A DNA stretch of 64,000 nucleotides. It comes from Alitta virens. Lineage: Eukaryota > Annelida > Polychaeta > Phyllodocida > Nereididae. A program made the translations under genes and the position numbers. Of the stretch, positions 45,068 through 57,664 are shown piece by piece; position 1 is the stretch's first letter, and the number at the start of each line of letters is the position of its first letter. Location: NCBI GenBank assembly GCA_932294295.1, contig OW028579.1:1195085-1259084 (forward strand), written 5' to 3'. Under the pieces are notes generated by a model that did not search any database, was not told the DNA's origin, and worked only from the letters and a program-made list of their open reading frames with translations.

Positions 45068-45168
45068 AATATGGATGACTTTAGACAGCTAAACATGCTA
45101 AAGGGGCTTATTCCTAGCTGGAGCCATATATTTAGCTAGAGCTAGCTGCTTCTGACTACTGCTGGCTG
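45068..45168 (-). mobile_element. MITE family A, diverged fragment
   Basis: On the minus strand 'agcatgtttagctgtctaaa' and 'agaagcagctagct' match interior words of the copies at 2453 and 22230. No inverted ends were found. Confidence 0.45.
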
Positions 45169-45216
45169 ACAATCACTTCACATTTGGCCACCATAAACTG
45201 GCGCCCTCTGTTGGTT

Positions 45217-45372
45217 TACATGGCCAACTGTGCCACGTGCGTTTTCCATGCGTTTGGATAAATGCATGGGAAACGCATGGTTTTTTTCTTCATTATAATT
45301 AGCTAAAAACCATGCGTTTTCCATGCGTTTATCCTTCTCATGGAAAACGCACGTGGCAAATTTGGCCTTGTA
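45217..45372. mobile_element. palindromic TA-flanked MITE, family C, copy 3
   Basis: TA-CATGGCCAACTGTGCCAC on the left and 'gtggcaaatttggccttg'-TA on the right, around the same 'attataattagct' centre as copy 1. The right terminus has one change (cttg for catg). Confidence 0.9.
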
Positions 45373-46060
45373 CCAGCTGCCACAACATTATTTATGGATT
45401 GGCTGTGTTTTGTTTGTAATTCTTTTTTATCAGTTTGAAGTCAACCATGCTTTTGCTTTAATCAGCCATTTGTTACCTTACAACTATATTTGGTTGACTT
45501 AGCTTTTTTCGATGTCTCTATTCACCAATCAGGTGAAAATGACTAAAGGTAAACTAGTATCTTGCTTGCTTAACCAGAAATCTTTGGTTGGTCACATAAA
45601 TTGGTAAAAAAGTTGAGGTTATTAAAATAACCAATCTGTTTTTGAAGTGCACTAAGGTCAATAAACCCTCATAGTTTACTTGCTCATCAAGTCAAAGACA
45701 TTCATGTATTTAACAACTATCAAGAAACATTTACAAAATACTTAAATTGACTTACGTCAGTCAGCATGATAAGGTAACCACAATTGGCATTGTTGTATTT
45801 CTTTACATAGTAAACCCACAAATTAAAGGCCAATATTCACTTTATTTCAGTGGGTTGGCTTTTAAGAAGGTAGTCTCCTCATGCCTGACATTTAAATAGC
45901 ATTTATGAAGAGTTTCTGTAATCTGTAAATTTGAAAATGTCAACCAGTTTCATAAATAACTGATATTAGGGCATACTTTGAAAGGGCACCAAAGATGAGA
46001 AGCTTTGCTGACAGGGCTACTCCTGCAAAACAAATTCTATAAATGCACTTTTAGATGGAA
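45373..46060. other. unassigned AT-rich sequence
   Basis: No feature recognised. Confidence 0.5.
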
Positions 46061-46063
46061 TTT

Positions 46064-46152
46064 TAGATGTAACCGTGTTAACAGGGTGTTACCCTCGCAC
46101 AACGCTTTTGCTTTCAGTGCGAGGGTGCCCAAGTTCGAATCCTCGGTGGGGC
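46064..46152 (+). repeat. tRNA-like B box with 9-bp hairpin
   Basis: A hairpin 'ccctcgcac'/'gtgcgaggg' with a 16-base loop is followed by 'aagttcgaatcctc', a good pol III B box. Upstream 'gtgttaacagggtgtta' is only loosely A-box-like. It may be a decayed tRNA-derived SINE head. It does not fold as a tRNA. Confidence 0.35.
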
Positions 46153-46208
46153 ACTCTCCTCTCAGAGAAATTACATGTACGTTTCCTAATGTAAATAATA
46201 TTTGGAAA

Positions 46209-46523
46209 AAGTGCGGTATAGCGGACCCAGATTTATGTCTATATTTAACGTGCCTCTTTGCCAGGCCTATGACGTAAAAGTGCTTGAAATCAATTTATGA
46301 CGTCACAAATGAATGTAGTTATGACGGCGGTTTTCATATTCACGGTAAAGACAGCGTTTATTTTAGCTTTTTCTTGGGGGCTCCTGCCCCCAAACCCCTG
46401 CTTATCTACACCAAATGTTATTTTAATTGTGTTAGAACTTCAAACTTGTGAAATATTTGATAAAATTTAATTTTTAATGGGCGCCAAATATGGGCAAAAA
46501 TTTGAGTCCGCTATACTGCACTA
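46209..46523. mobile_element. ~315-bp MITE with 25-bp inverted repeats
   Basis: The left end 'agtgcggtatagcggaccca' and right end 'gagtccgctatactgcact' are inverted repeats that continue through 'gattt'/'aaatt'. The interior holds a second palindrome 'ttgggggctcctgcccccaa'. No TSD was resolved and no transposase fragment is present. Confidence 0.8.
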
Positions 46524-46979
46524 AACCCTAATATTTTTTCATATATTGGGATGTTATGTACATATGAGGAACTACTCTGCATGACATGTAACCCCACTTC
46601 CTCTAAACTGGCTGGACAGCTCTCGTGTGACCTTTGTACAATGTACCCGGAAATACTAGTACTGTATAATACATGACGTCACCTTTACATAATGCTAGAT
46701 GACGTCATCAATAATTTGGCTTTCTGATTGACAGACCCGACCTGTCTCCTACAACGTCACATGTATGAAAACTGACCAGCCCTATTAGACAGACATCCTA
46801 TCAGGTAGACTATCCCTTCAAAATCATTTAGAGGAAAACCCCGAGAATAAGTCAATGACTGAAATGAGCCAGAGGGACAGTGAAAATGTTAATCAATGTA
46901 AAACATATATTAAATACATGTTTTTTTTTTGGTCCATTATACAGACATGTTCAAAACATTGAGGGATATTTTTTTTCCA

Positions 46980-47350
46980 TGCTAATTCATAAATGATAGC
47001 TGTCCATTTTCTGCTTTGAAGCACACGGGCAATGTTTCTCTACAATATGAGATTTTTTTTTGGAAGTACCCAATTAATTTTGATCCACACGGCATGTTCC
47101 TATTCATTCCTGCAATAGTACGGTTTTTCATCATGTTTGGACCAGGCAAACTCTGTCATTTGGCTTTTGTTGGCAATGAGTTTTTACAATGCCAGTTTTA
47201 ATGGATTTGTCCTGTCAGTTCCATGACTGCATTTTTATAGCAAAAATAGTGCCAGTCATTTCTGAACTTTTGATAAAATCTCACAACGACCTTGAATTAA
47301 ATGAGTCAAGGATTTGTGGTTCTGCGTTTAACAAAGAAGGTGCTGATGAC
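46980..47350 (+). repeat. dispersed repeat family J, copy 1
   Basis: It shares 'tgtttggaccaggcaaactc', 'tgtcatttggcttttgttgg' and 'gttttaatggatttgtcctg' with the minus strand of 56310-56650. The copies are closely similar over their central 120 bp. Nothing identifies the element type. Confidence 0.88.
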
Positions 47351-49500
47351 TTAGGTCCAACTGCGATAGAGTGATGTCTTTGATCTACAATACTGTCATT
47401 GTTTTGATTTAAGAAATAACGTTGTACCAACAGCTAATTATAGTAAAAACAAAATCAACCAAGATGTAAAAAAATCAAATAAGACAAAGTACCATGTGAC
47501 ATTATCTTCAGCTTGGTTTCTATGTAAGTCATAGGGGCAAAGCTGTGCTATTATTGAAATTGCAAAGTATAGCCCCAGTATGGCACGTTATCTGGGGGTA
47601 TATTAATCCTTCAAAAGAACATTTCACAGACTTTAGTACAGAGGAGGTCATGTAAATAAAGGACCACCATTGGTTGATGGTCCTGCACCCCCATGACGTC
47701 CACTGGTGTATAGTTTCCTAGTCTAAAATATTGACTGTAATTAACTTTACTAGTTTCTGTCATCGAAAACAGTAATCTTACATGAATGCAAGTACTCAGA
47801 AAATAAGAATTGCATGCTTTCCAACTGATGGCATTTAGTAACTTTAGCTCACTGTTATATATACATGTATGTTTATTTTATTTTCCAGTTTTTGTATCAG
47901 AATCTCAATCCTTAACATATCCTATAATTAGCAAAACTCATAGAGATATAGATACTTACTAAGATTGGTTTTACAAATTGCCAGTGACATCACTGATGTT
48001 TGTGTACATTTAAGCTGTGGCCAGATCATGGATGTTCACATCCTTGAAAATGGCTTAGATAACCTAACTATGGCACATTTGTCTTCCTTGAATAAATGAA
48101 GCAACTTTGAATTGAGGACCATATGACATAAGAGCCTGGTTTTATTGTACCAAAGTAATTATTAATTCTTAACAGTTACCCCCTCAAACATCAATGGACT
48201 CATCAATGTTAGTCTGATTTCCAGGAAATTGACAATATATATATATATATATTTTTCTCATAGTATGACTAACAAGCAAAGGTCTCTTTTTATAATTACT
48301 AATACTATAGATGGTGCAAGTGGTTGTAGCTAGGCAAATAAAAAATAAGCACGTTCGGCAATATAGACAAAGACATAAATTTATATGAACTATACTAATT
48401 GATTGTAATATTTTGACATGATACCTTGTCAGTATCTGTTACCTGCAACTAATACCCTTTAGTCTGTACAAAATAGTCTAGACTACGTTAACCAATTCTG
48501 ATACAGGTCTCTTTTTTAAAGAGAGCTTTTCTTGTTAAATCTGTTGTGCATGACAAGAACATGACACCAGCAAATACTACATCGTAAATTCCTGAACAGG
48601 AAATTGCACTTTATTTTAAAGTAAGTGTCAGCTATTACAAATCATATAATATGGATAACAGGACATGAAATGATTGTAAATTTTCTTATATTTTGCATTA
48701 TTTTTTATCATACAACATAACAATAAGTACAGAATTCTTTACAGGAAAAATAGAGAAAAAAACACGAAAATTCTGAAATTGCTCAAAAGTGATACATCCA
48801 AATCATTCAAGCCACATAAGCAACAATTCAAAAGAAAACGCAGTTAAATAGCTAGACCTGTGAGATAAATGTTCACCAAAATACACATTTTGAGATATTG
48901 TGCAACAATTTGCTATTGTGCTATCTGCTCCAGCCACAAAGAAGACAAGTGTCTGTGATGCGTAATGATTCCAAACGAATGACTCAGGGCAACATTTGTA
49001 TTCAAAACAGGCCTCAGACAAAAATTTAAGAGAAATGTGCTGTGTGTATCTGATGCTGTGATGTTTGATGTGGCTCTTCATACATATCACTTGGTGGCAA
49101 TTCCTCTGCAAACTGCTAAATGGCAACATTCACAATGACCATAAAGATAAGACTTTTAGTGCCACTGTGAAGTAATGTCTTTAGTCTTTAAAAGTGAGTG
49201 AAAAGAAAGAGAGTCTAAAATGAATTGGCCCGTCTTTGAAGTAGGTGCACGAGTAGGTGTTTTCTTTGTGATTTACTGTAAGATAAATAACTGGATTTTT
49301 AATGGACTCAAAATAAAACTTGAGACATGTGATGTATGAGACATGTAGAAAGTGACATATGTCTTTTTCTCATTTATAATACCTTATTTTCGAAATGCAT
49401 GGTCTTCCCCATAAGCAGTAAATTTGGCTGTTCCATGAATTTAGCATCTGTGTGGCACAAGTAAGTGATCTCATGTAAGATATAAAATAACGATATAGCG
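47351..49500. other. unassigned AT-rich sequence
   Basis: Contains an (AT)n run at 48235-48251 and a 108-residue minus-strand open frame (48803-49129) with no recognisable domain. Confidence 0.45.
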
Positions 49501-49504
49501 TAGA

Positions 49505-49575
49505 CTCAAACCATTGTCATCTCATCATTATGTCTGCTTCTGGTAGTTGGTCATCCAAACTGATTAAGTAGGTAA
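49505..49575 (+). mobile_element. SINE family 3 fragment
   Basis: The words 'gtcatctcatcattatgtct' and 'gcttctggtagttggtcat' match the 44318 fragment and, in complement, the fuller copies. Confidence 0.5.
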
Positions 49576-49579
49576 GCTT

Positions 49580-50520
49580 CAGACAATTACCGCAGACATA
49601 ATGGTGGCCCACATTCTAATGGCACTTTATACTATATTTATTGATCTTATACCTTTTGCACCAGGGCCTCATTGCAAAATAGATTCTTGGAATGAACCAC
49701 CATGGAAAAATATGTTATAAATAAAAAATATATACATAAATATGGCTCACCAATGTCACCATGGACACTGGCGAAAAATGAAAAAGGAAACAATGCTGGG
49801 ATAAGTGTATATGCGTTGAAAATAATTATAAGTGACTAAAGTATCAAATGGCATGATAGTCAACCATATATGCAATGGTGGCAAATTTCATCTCATTCTC
49901 AGTAAGATCTGTAACAAATATGTGCATAAAAAATTGTTTGTCTATGACAAAGATATTACTTGAGACAGAAGAAAAAATTATACAATGCTATCTTTTATAT
50001 CAATAACATTTGATGCAGGAGAAAGGTAAGATCAATTTTACATCTTTTTGTGTAGTAGATTGATTAAATATGAGCCTGGCCTTTTTTTACTATTTTTCTT
50101 TTCCTCAAAAAGCATATGCACTGTCTTCAAATGAGACACATAATATCATATAATCCATTAGCCAATTGAAATATACATGAAACATAGAAAACGCATGTCA
50201 TTTTTGCATCCAACTTTTAACGTTTTATTCATCAAGAAATGAAATTGTATTTGCTAACAGAAAATATTGATAAACGTTTTTCTACATAAAAATATCATCC
50301 AGAAAGTAGGCACACCAACATAAAAGTTTTACACATTTTCAGTATTTTGCGATATTTTCTCTCTAACACAACTTTTTATGGCCTTATGAAGCAAAGTCAT
50401 TTCAGAAAATTTGAAGACATGTGACTATTACAAGCAGACTATGAAATTACTCAATAACTATTTTGGAGATACTGACTAGGTGTGTACATGCTTTTGTTTG
50501 ACACTCAATTTGTTACATGT
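49580..50520. other. unassigned AT-rich sequence
   Basis: No feature recognised. Confidence 0.5.
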
Positions 50521-50524
50521 TCCA

Positions 50525-50938
50525 TATAGAGAAAAGAAACTGAACCTTGGTGATCACCAGTCCCACCCTCAGCCAGGCATAGTATATCATCAGCCAACAT
50601 ATGTGGTTCCAACAATTAGTGTCAATACGTGTCAGAAATCTTTGTGTCCATATGGATTCTATGCTTAAAATGGAATCCCACATAAGAACAGTCTTCAAAA
50701 AAGCCTTCCACCAGATTTATCTCATTCACAAAGTAAGACGCTATATTAGTGAAGGTGCCGCTCGACTTTAGTCCAGGCTAATGTCACCTCACTTCTGGAG
50801 TACTGTATTTGTCTGCTCATCGGTTAACGGAAGACATTTTTGGATAGACTTCAACGTGCAAAACTTTGCTGTGCGTGTAGTCAAATGTGCACCCAAATTA
50901 CTATAAATATGTAATAAAATAATAATAATAAAAAACAG
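50525..50938 (+). pseudogene. CR1/L2-like LINE reverse-transcriptase relic
   Basis: One plus frame reads SIRVRNLCVHMDSMLKMESH, then AFHQIYLIHKVRRYISEGAA. A shifted frame reads VTSLLEYCICLLIG followed by a stop and then FLDRLQRA. The order 'VRNLGV..D..M....HI', 'Y....I.KIRRYLS.DA' and 'SRLDYCN.LL.G.....L..LQRVQN' is the part of CR1/L2/Rex1 ORF2 C-terminal to the RT catalytic core. It ends in an (AATA)-like tail near 50915-50930. Frameshifts and stops show that it is dead. Confidence 0.82.
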
Positions 50939-53838
50939 GAGCTATGACAAGAAATGAAACACAAATTAGGTTTGGAACTTAACACATGCCCAAGCACTAA
51001 GGTGACGTCTCATTCGAACAGCTTCCAGTAAGATCGGTCTTGTAAAGAAATGTCCTGTATCTGGATTCACACCCGATATTTTTGGATTAGCTGACAAATG
51101 CTTTCACCATGAGTCTGCCAAATGTACCATGATATTTCTATTAAAAAGAAATAAATTGAAAAACTACAGCTAATCTAGACAACACACAGCCACTCCCCTG
51201 AGTCAATTAAAGTGTGTGGAAGGACCACACATAAAAGGATAGAACCAGCCATTACTGGATGTTATGCCAGCATTGAATAGCTCACAAAGTGCACACAAAG
51301 TACCATAGAGATGCAGTTTATTGGACTGCAGTGCTATCAAGTACCTGTCAATGGCTGTATCACATAGTATGGTAATTGCATCACTCAGAACAAACAAGTG
51401 CTCTCAGAACAGGAAGTATACCTCATTAAATGGTCTTCTTTCCCATCAAATGTTTTTTTGCATATAGACCACTAGTAGTTGTGTAATGTTTTTAGTTTAT
51501 TTCAAACAATGGGATCATCATTGTCTGCCTATAGTGTGAGAAAAATAAGCCTGGCAGCAGTGCTGTCACTTTTTACAATATTTTGCAACACGTTGAATAA
51601 CTATTGTCTGGACAGTATAAATGCATCTGTGCCAACTATCACCATTTCACATCACTGAAAATGAGTAATTACATTTTATCGGCAATGACTTAGTCATTCA
51701 GTGATAACATTAAGAATTTTTAAGAAGCAGAAGTTGAATTTGCCATTCACTGCATGAAAATGATGATTATGGAAAACCAAAAGCATGGAAAGTTTAGTAA
51801 AAGTGTGTGCATTCATTATTCATCAGTAAAAAATAGATTCAGGTAGATAGGAAAGCTGTGAAACTGCATGTACATCTAATCCCATAAAAAATTGAAAGAC
51901 AGCTGCACAACCCTCATTCTGTGAGCTTGGCTAGAGAAATACTAGGTGGGCATAACTAGAGATTGCATTGCACAGTGCCTTGTGGTGGCCACTTGGGTTT
52001 GAGTTCTTTGCCAAAAGTGTTACCAACTTTGCCACAAAAAAGCCCTTCCCCCCCCCCCCAGGCAGGACTTACAAAGATTAGAAGTGGCAGCTAAATATCT
52101 TCTATCGTGTACAGAGAACATTTAACTCTGCAAACAATTTTAGACGAATGACACCAGGCATGCAGACATTTTAAAAAAGGCAGTTAAAAGCTGACATTGC
52201 GATAGTGAGTACTAGAATTGAGAAAACAGTATATTTCATAATGATGATACAATCATCGAATTTTTGTATAGTTACAGCAGCTAAGGTTTCACCTCATGTG
52301 TCTCAGCTGAATATTGTTAGCATGGGATGATAAATATGTACAACTTAGTGAAAGTGGCTGGTCAGTTTAACTCAGCAACTACACTTATAGCTAGATAACT
52401 ATTGACACCTGCTCCTAATAAGCTAAACTATTTGGCAAAATATATCCATTGAAATCCAAAAAGAAACCATAATAGCGTGTACTCTTATACCTGATGGTCC
52501 ACAAACTACGCTTTGTTTTATCAACAGAGAACATATTGGTGTGGCTAAGGCTAAGCTTATGATTGGAAAGGTCCAGATAGTTATAACAAAAGTCAGTCAT
52601 TTAAAAAAATTTGTATTGTAAAGCATTTAAATTGGTCTATGCTGGTCCTAGCCAAACACCGGAGACACACACATGGGGTGTATGTGCAAAATGATGTGGA
52701 CTTTCACGGTTTCAGCATTACATTTGCCATTGGGAGCTTATATTTTGAGCTAACTGTACTTGAGAACAGTATACCATTGAGGCAACACAATGATCCATGA
52801 TATTCTGAAAGAAGTTGGTCCACACAGTAAACAGTACAGTGACGTCATACAATAGACTGGTATTCCGGTGCTTACAGAAATGACTGACCCTAGGGTTTAA
52901 GCTTAGGTTTGCTAAGACTGGCTATTGTCTGACCCTCTGGACATGCAAACACCTGGGACACAACCCTACATGGCCAGCACAACACTACTTCCAGCAGAAA
53001 CTGTCTGATCAATAGGTCCTACTTGGAGGATTAACTACTTAACATAAGGGTATTTTGAAATACAAGGGATGTATCCAGCACAAAATCAGTACGATCTTAA
53101 TAACTTCATTAACAAACTTCATGAAGTAATTTGAGTGTGACATAATTGAGTTTATGGCTCATTGAAGTTAGCATTGTCCAAGGCCATTTTATCCAAAATT
53201 TGATCCTTATGAACAATGAAATTGACTTTGTAACAAGATTGATCTATTTTCAGTGCAGTTTTATTTCAATAGCTCTTTGTTTTTCAGTGCCCAAATCACA
53301 AGTAGCTGTAACCTACTTTGAGTACCGTCTTAGTGTGAACTTTCCTTTTTGGCTTAACTGTGCTTAAAAATCTAGATATTTTGAATGCCTCAATAGTAAG
53401 CACCATCGACCTTAATTCTGTAACAATGTTAACATATTCTTCTCTTGTGCTACAAAGGTTTGAGACACTTGACTTTAATCTTGTCTCGCTTTGATATTGC
53501 CCTCCTTATCTGCCAATCTGTTAAACAATTAAGGACAAGGGGACTTCAAAGGCATGCATCATTACGGCCACTGTGGAGTGTCATATCAAGAGAAGAGCCA
53601 TTGCAATCAAGTCTTGTGTCTAGAGGCTTAAGCCTCGTAAGCCGTCATTCTTTTGCCTTATTTTGCTGTGAACAAAGGAGCCAGACTGCAAAGCAATGCA
53701 GAAAGGCTCTTGTCTAGTACATTTACAGTGGGTTCCAAAAGCATTTACCTCGTGCATTCTTATCAATGACATGTTGAATACACTACGTCTTGTGCCAAAA
53801 TGATATATATAATTTGGTTAGCACTTTACCCTGGTCCA
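50939..53838. other. unassigned sequence
   Basis: About 2.9 kb with a poly(C) run near 52050-52059 and a 90-residue plus-strand open frame at 53445-53717 without recognisable domain. Around 51965-52010 a loose B-box-like 'gggtttgagttc' is present but without a supporting head. Confidence 0.4.
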
Positions 53839-53851
53839 ACAGACAGTGAGG

Positions 53852-54029
53852 GGGGCCTATCTCAGCGGTAGCACACTGTACTGGGTCCCTGGTTCGATTC
53901 CCGATGAAGCCTAAGTTGGATGGCCTTTTCATCCTTCATCTCATTGGCATAGTCTCTGGATGTACTAATTTGCCCATCACTGCCATCAGGCAGAGAAATA
54001 CAGGACATAAAGCCAAAATCCACTCTCCC
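53852..54029 (+). mobile_element. SINE family 1, full length, 13-bp TSD
   Basis: The head opens with 'ggggcctatctcagcggtag' and the B box is 'ggttcgattcccg'. The body is diverged but complete, ending 'ccaaaatccactctccc'. acagacagtgagg flanks it at 53839-53851 and 54030-54042. Just beyond the right TSD, 54043-54071 repeats the tail ('gtaaagccaaaatccagcca'), so the 3' end was partially duplicated after insertion. Confidence 0.93.
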
Positions 54030-54234
54030 ACAGACAGTGAGGAGGTAAAGCCAAAATCCAGCCACCCACAGAAGGTGAAATTGTGTGTTGTACACCATAG
54101 TTTTGCCAAATAAAATCTTGCTTAATTTTCTAAAAAGTAGTAAAAAATATCTAAATAGTAAGCCGTTGTGACTTGCCTTCTATTCCAAGTGACTTTCAAT
54201 GTATGCTGGAAAACTAGGTATCAGACTTAGTATT

Positions 54235-54675
54235 CTAATATTAAAGCATGCAGCTGGGTGGCCTATAGCTAAGCAAGCATCACCCCAATGTGTGCCGAGT
54301 TCGCAGGATGAGGGCCATGCAGCATTCTTTTTTTTTTTCGTGGGCTTATATGTGCCCACGGTTTTACAGCTTTCCTACCTACCTCAATCCATTCTATGCT
54401 GAAAAATAATGTGTGCACACACTATTCATAATCTTGACATGCTGATATTTTTCCGCGATCGTCATTTTCATGCAGTTAAATGAAAATTCCAGTTCTGCTT
54501 CTTTAAAATGTTTAATGTTATTTACTGAATGACTTAGCCTTCGCCAATTAAAACATAATTATGTATTCTTTAATGATGTGAAATGGTGTTGGTGGGAAAC
54601 TGATGCGTCTATATTGTCCAAATTGATTATTTACCACGAACAATGACAAGACTGCTGCCAGTCTAGGTGGCCTAG
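54235..54675 (+). repeat. dispersed repeat family G, copy 2
   Basis: Colinear with 23700-24105. It holds 'gctaagcaagcat', 'cacggttttacagc', 'ctgaaaaataatgtgtgcac', 'gatgtgaaatggtg' and 'gactgctgccag'. Confidence 0.8.
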
Positions 54676-54832
54676 TGATTATGTCATCAGCCTATTCATG
54701 AGTTACATCCCAGCCAGCTGTCATTCACAAGAGATCGATCTTCAATTGGTGGTGCTTTTTACTTGATGTCTATACTAGGGCAAGTAAAAGATCCCACCCA
54801 TGGGGTAAATGTGTAGTATAGTGTAGTTTCCT
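54665..54832 (+). mobile_element. SINE family 3-like copy
   Basis: The head-like 'gtggcctagtgattatgtca' is followed by 'gagttacatcccagccagct', and later by 'gggcaagtaaaagatcccac' and 'ccatggggtaaatgtg'. These match, in order, the complement of the 61693-61920 copy. Confidence 0.55.
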
Positions 54833-56309
54833 AGTTTATCAGTATATTTCACAATTATATAAAACAGAGGCCAGGTAAGGAAAATGGATGTATCTGGCTG
54901 ACAGAGATATTGATTAATGTTCCAAGTACTTAAGTTCTCTGAAGCCTTAGACCAGCTGCACTGAGACAGTACCACAATAATAATGCTTTGCAGTAAAGAC
55001 AAATTACAGGTGGTAATGGCTACACACAAAAGAAAGATGTTATGGAAAACTTTTATATCCCAAGCTTCATTTACTCATTCATTGGGTCAGAAACATTTTC
55101 ATGTTTTGTTCAGATGAGTACGTCCTCCCTTTGAGAGTTTTGTAACCATCAAAGTGCTGGTAAGATATGTGTGATCACCCTTAGAACAAAGGACTGAACA
55201 TTATTTTATCTCTTTATTATAAGATGAAAGGCAATTGTCCACACATTCTAACCCTGGTGCATGTAACATCCCTGGTATTTAGCAGGCCAGAATGGTGAAA
55301 TTTTATACTATGACAGAACACAAAGAACACAAAATCATATTGAGAAATATGGCTTTTTCTTTTAACATTGACATTTTTCCACATCATGATTGCAATGCAG
55401 GATATATTTTTTGTCATGAATGTCGTTCTTTTTGTTTTGAAATTGTCAGATCCAATCTATGAACTTTCATCTTGTCTACAATACTTAGCGAAACACAAAA
55501 ATTGAATATTTTAATTCCAGTGCTTACAGAGAAGTCACTGTGTCTTGAATGTGTTACCGTAGGGTTCATCCTCCCATGTAGGATGATGTACTAATGTATT
55601 TATATACAATGATATAAGGAAAATATAAGTGCAGACAATGATGGCTGGGGCCAATGAGGCCATATGAATACTTATTATACTAACATTTTTCATTGTAAAC
55701 AATCAACAAGAAGCTATAACAGTAATACAATGTATATCATTGATACAGCATGCCACAGTGTCAAAGCGTGTCAAAGCCTAATATGACACATTGTCACAGT
55801 TGTAGCATGCTAGGCCTTTGCCCTATTATGACTTGTTAGCCTTTGACCAGACTGCCCAAATTCTGTCACTCAGATGTCATGTAAGGTCATTGTGTATGTT
55901 GCAAGGATTGGCAGTTTGTCAGCTTGTCAAGAGGTAGACCTGGATTATATGTCAGTTTGGCAGTTGGTATTTCGTACAAAATTTATTGTTTATATTCTTG
56001 AGTAATTTGTAATTTTTTATTTAACGAAATGTGCCTCAGTTGACACTCAACCCCACACAGGGTCAGAAGAGACAACCATTTAAGATAAATCAAGGGGATA
56101 ATGACCTACAAAATGTAATATCAATCAAAAGTAAAAGTAAGTCTGACCTGCTGGTATTAAAACAGTAAGTAGACCCTATATGCCATGTGAAGAATTTTCT
56201 CAGATATATCTAAAATGGGCAAGTATACAATTACCTTGTAAGTCTATAGTAGAAATTCACTTGAAATTGAAGACTTTTTTGCATTATTTTGCAAAGGATG
56301 ATATGGAAG
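54833..56309. other. unassigned AT-rich sequence
   Basis: No feature recognised. Confidence 0.5.
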
Positions 56310-56650
56310 TCCTTGACCCAACTGTTTTTCCGAGATTTCATTAAAAGTTCATACGAGACTGGCAATATTTTATCAGCAAAGATGCAGTCCTAGAACTGAC
56401 AGGACAAATCCATTAAAACTGGCATTGCAAAAACTCAATGCCAACAAAAGCCAAATGACAGAGTTTGCCTGGTCCAAACATAATGAGAAACAGTACTGTT
56501 ATAGGAATGAATGGGAAAATGACATGTGAAATAGAATTAATCAGACACTTCAGTTACTTTCTCATTTGACTAACAGAAAAAAAATTACGACATCTGATTC
56601 CAAGCTCAAAAAGGACAGCTTATAGTTAATGAATTATAAAAATGGCATAA
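56310..56650 (-). repeat. dispersed repeat family J, copy 2
   Basis: The inverted counterpart of 46980-47350. The central block 'ggtccaaacataatgag'/'gccaaatgacagagtttgcc' is almost identical in complement. Confidence 0.88.
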
Positions 56651-56849
56651 CAACATTTCAAAGTCTGCTGAGTCAGTGCTGACTTCATCATCAATGCAGT
56701 GACAAGATTAGATGAATAACCAAAATGCTAGATTTTTGCATAGATTCGCCAACAAATTTGTAGAGAAAATTGATTTAAACAAAACAACACCCAAAACACT
56801 AACAAGCGCTAGGGTGCACAGGTGAACAATGTTTTACAGCAGCTTTCAT

Positions 56850-56958
56850 TGACTTTGAATCCAAACGTCAGGTGAATCCTGATGGCCAAGACCACCCTCA
56901 GCCAATTGGGATTCACATATCATCTTCTGGAATTAAGTTTCAAAGTCTATGAATCTGC
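56850..56958. mobile_element. foldback MITE family B, diverged two-arm copy
   Basis: The outer arms 'gactttgaa'/'ttcaaagtc' and inner 'gtgaatcctgatggcc'/'ccaattgggattcac' form an imperfect hairpin. It is related in sequence to the element at 5527. Confidence 0.55.
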
Positions 56959-56959
56959 T

Positions 56960-57660
56960 GTAATCTAACCCATGACCTCAGTAACATCAGATTCTGTACT
57001 TTTGGTATGGGAGGGTAGATAGTGCATTATGCAGTGTCCTGTGTTGACAGACGGGATTCGATGTCTTCACCAGTCTTGCCACAAGGAGGCAAAGGACTTT
57101 GAAGGGCAGTCTTATAAGGGACATCTTCAACCTACTATGGGATTGTCTTTGATAACATCTATTGTAAATATGACTCTTAAGTGTTATGAGTTAAAACTTG
57201 CTGCACGACTTATTTGTACCAAAAATGATGTATCTTCATCTACAGTTGTCATTTTAGAAACACAACAGACCACACATCCAATAACCAAGCAAACTACTAG
57301 TGAGCTTTTCTGGGAGAGCAAATTCACATCCATCAGGAGAAACTAAACCATGAAAAAAGTAGAAACAATGCACATGAAATTATTCTCATCAATCAACCAA
57401 GAAATGACACAAACAGTCTGACACCCTCAGGACCCTATTCATTACACAAATCATTAAATCCATTTCACTTGAATCAATGTTTGATAATTTCATGAGGAAA
57501 GACCAGGACTTCAGCAAGCTTCCGTGGACATGTTTAAGTTGTGTGTTTGTCTGTTTGACTTCATCGATCTGCCAGAAATTGTTCTTGAAAATAATCACAT
57601 TGTGCTGTGTCATTGTAAAAGCTACTGTTGCCATGAAGTCATTCATATAATGTTCACCTG
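56960..57660. other. unassigned sequence
   Basis: A 105-residue plus-strand open frame (57029-57346) has no recognisable domain. Confidence 0.45.
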
Positions 57661-57664
57661 TAAT

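Noticed and set aside
53445..53717. 90-codon plus-strand open frame
   Set aside because: No recognisable domain, no repeat-independent support and no plausible promoter or splice context.
56990..57070. tRNA-like segment near 'cgggattcgatgtc'
   Set aside because: Only a B-box-like word is present. There is no A box at the right distance and no stem pairing.
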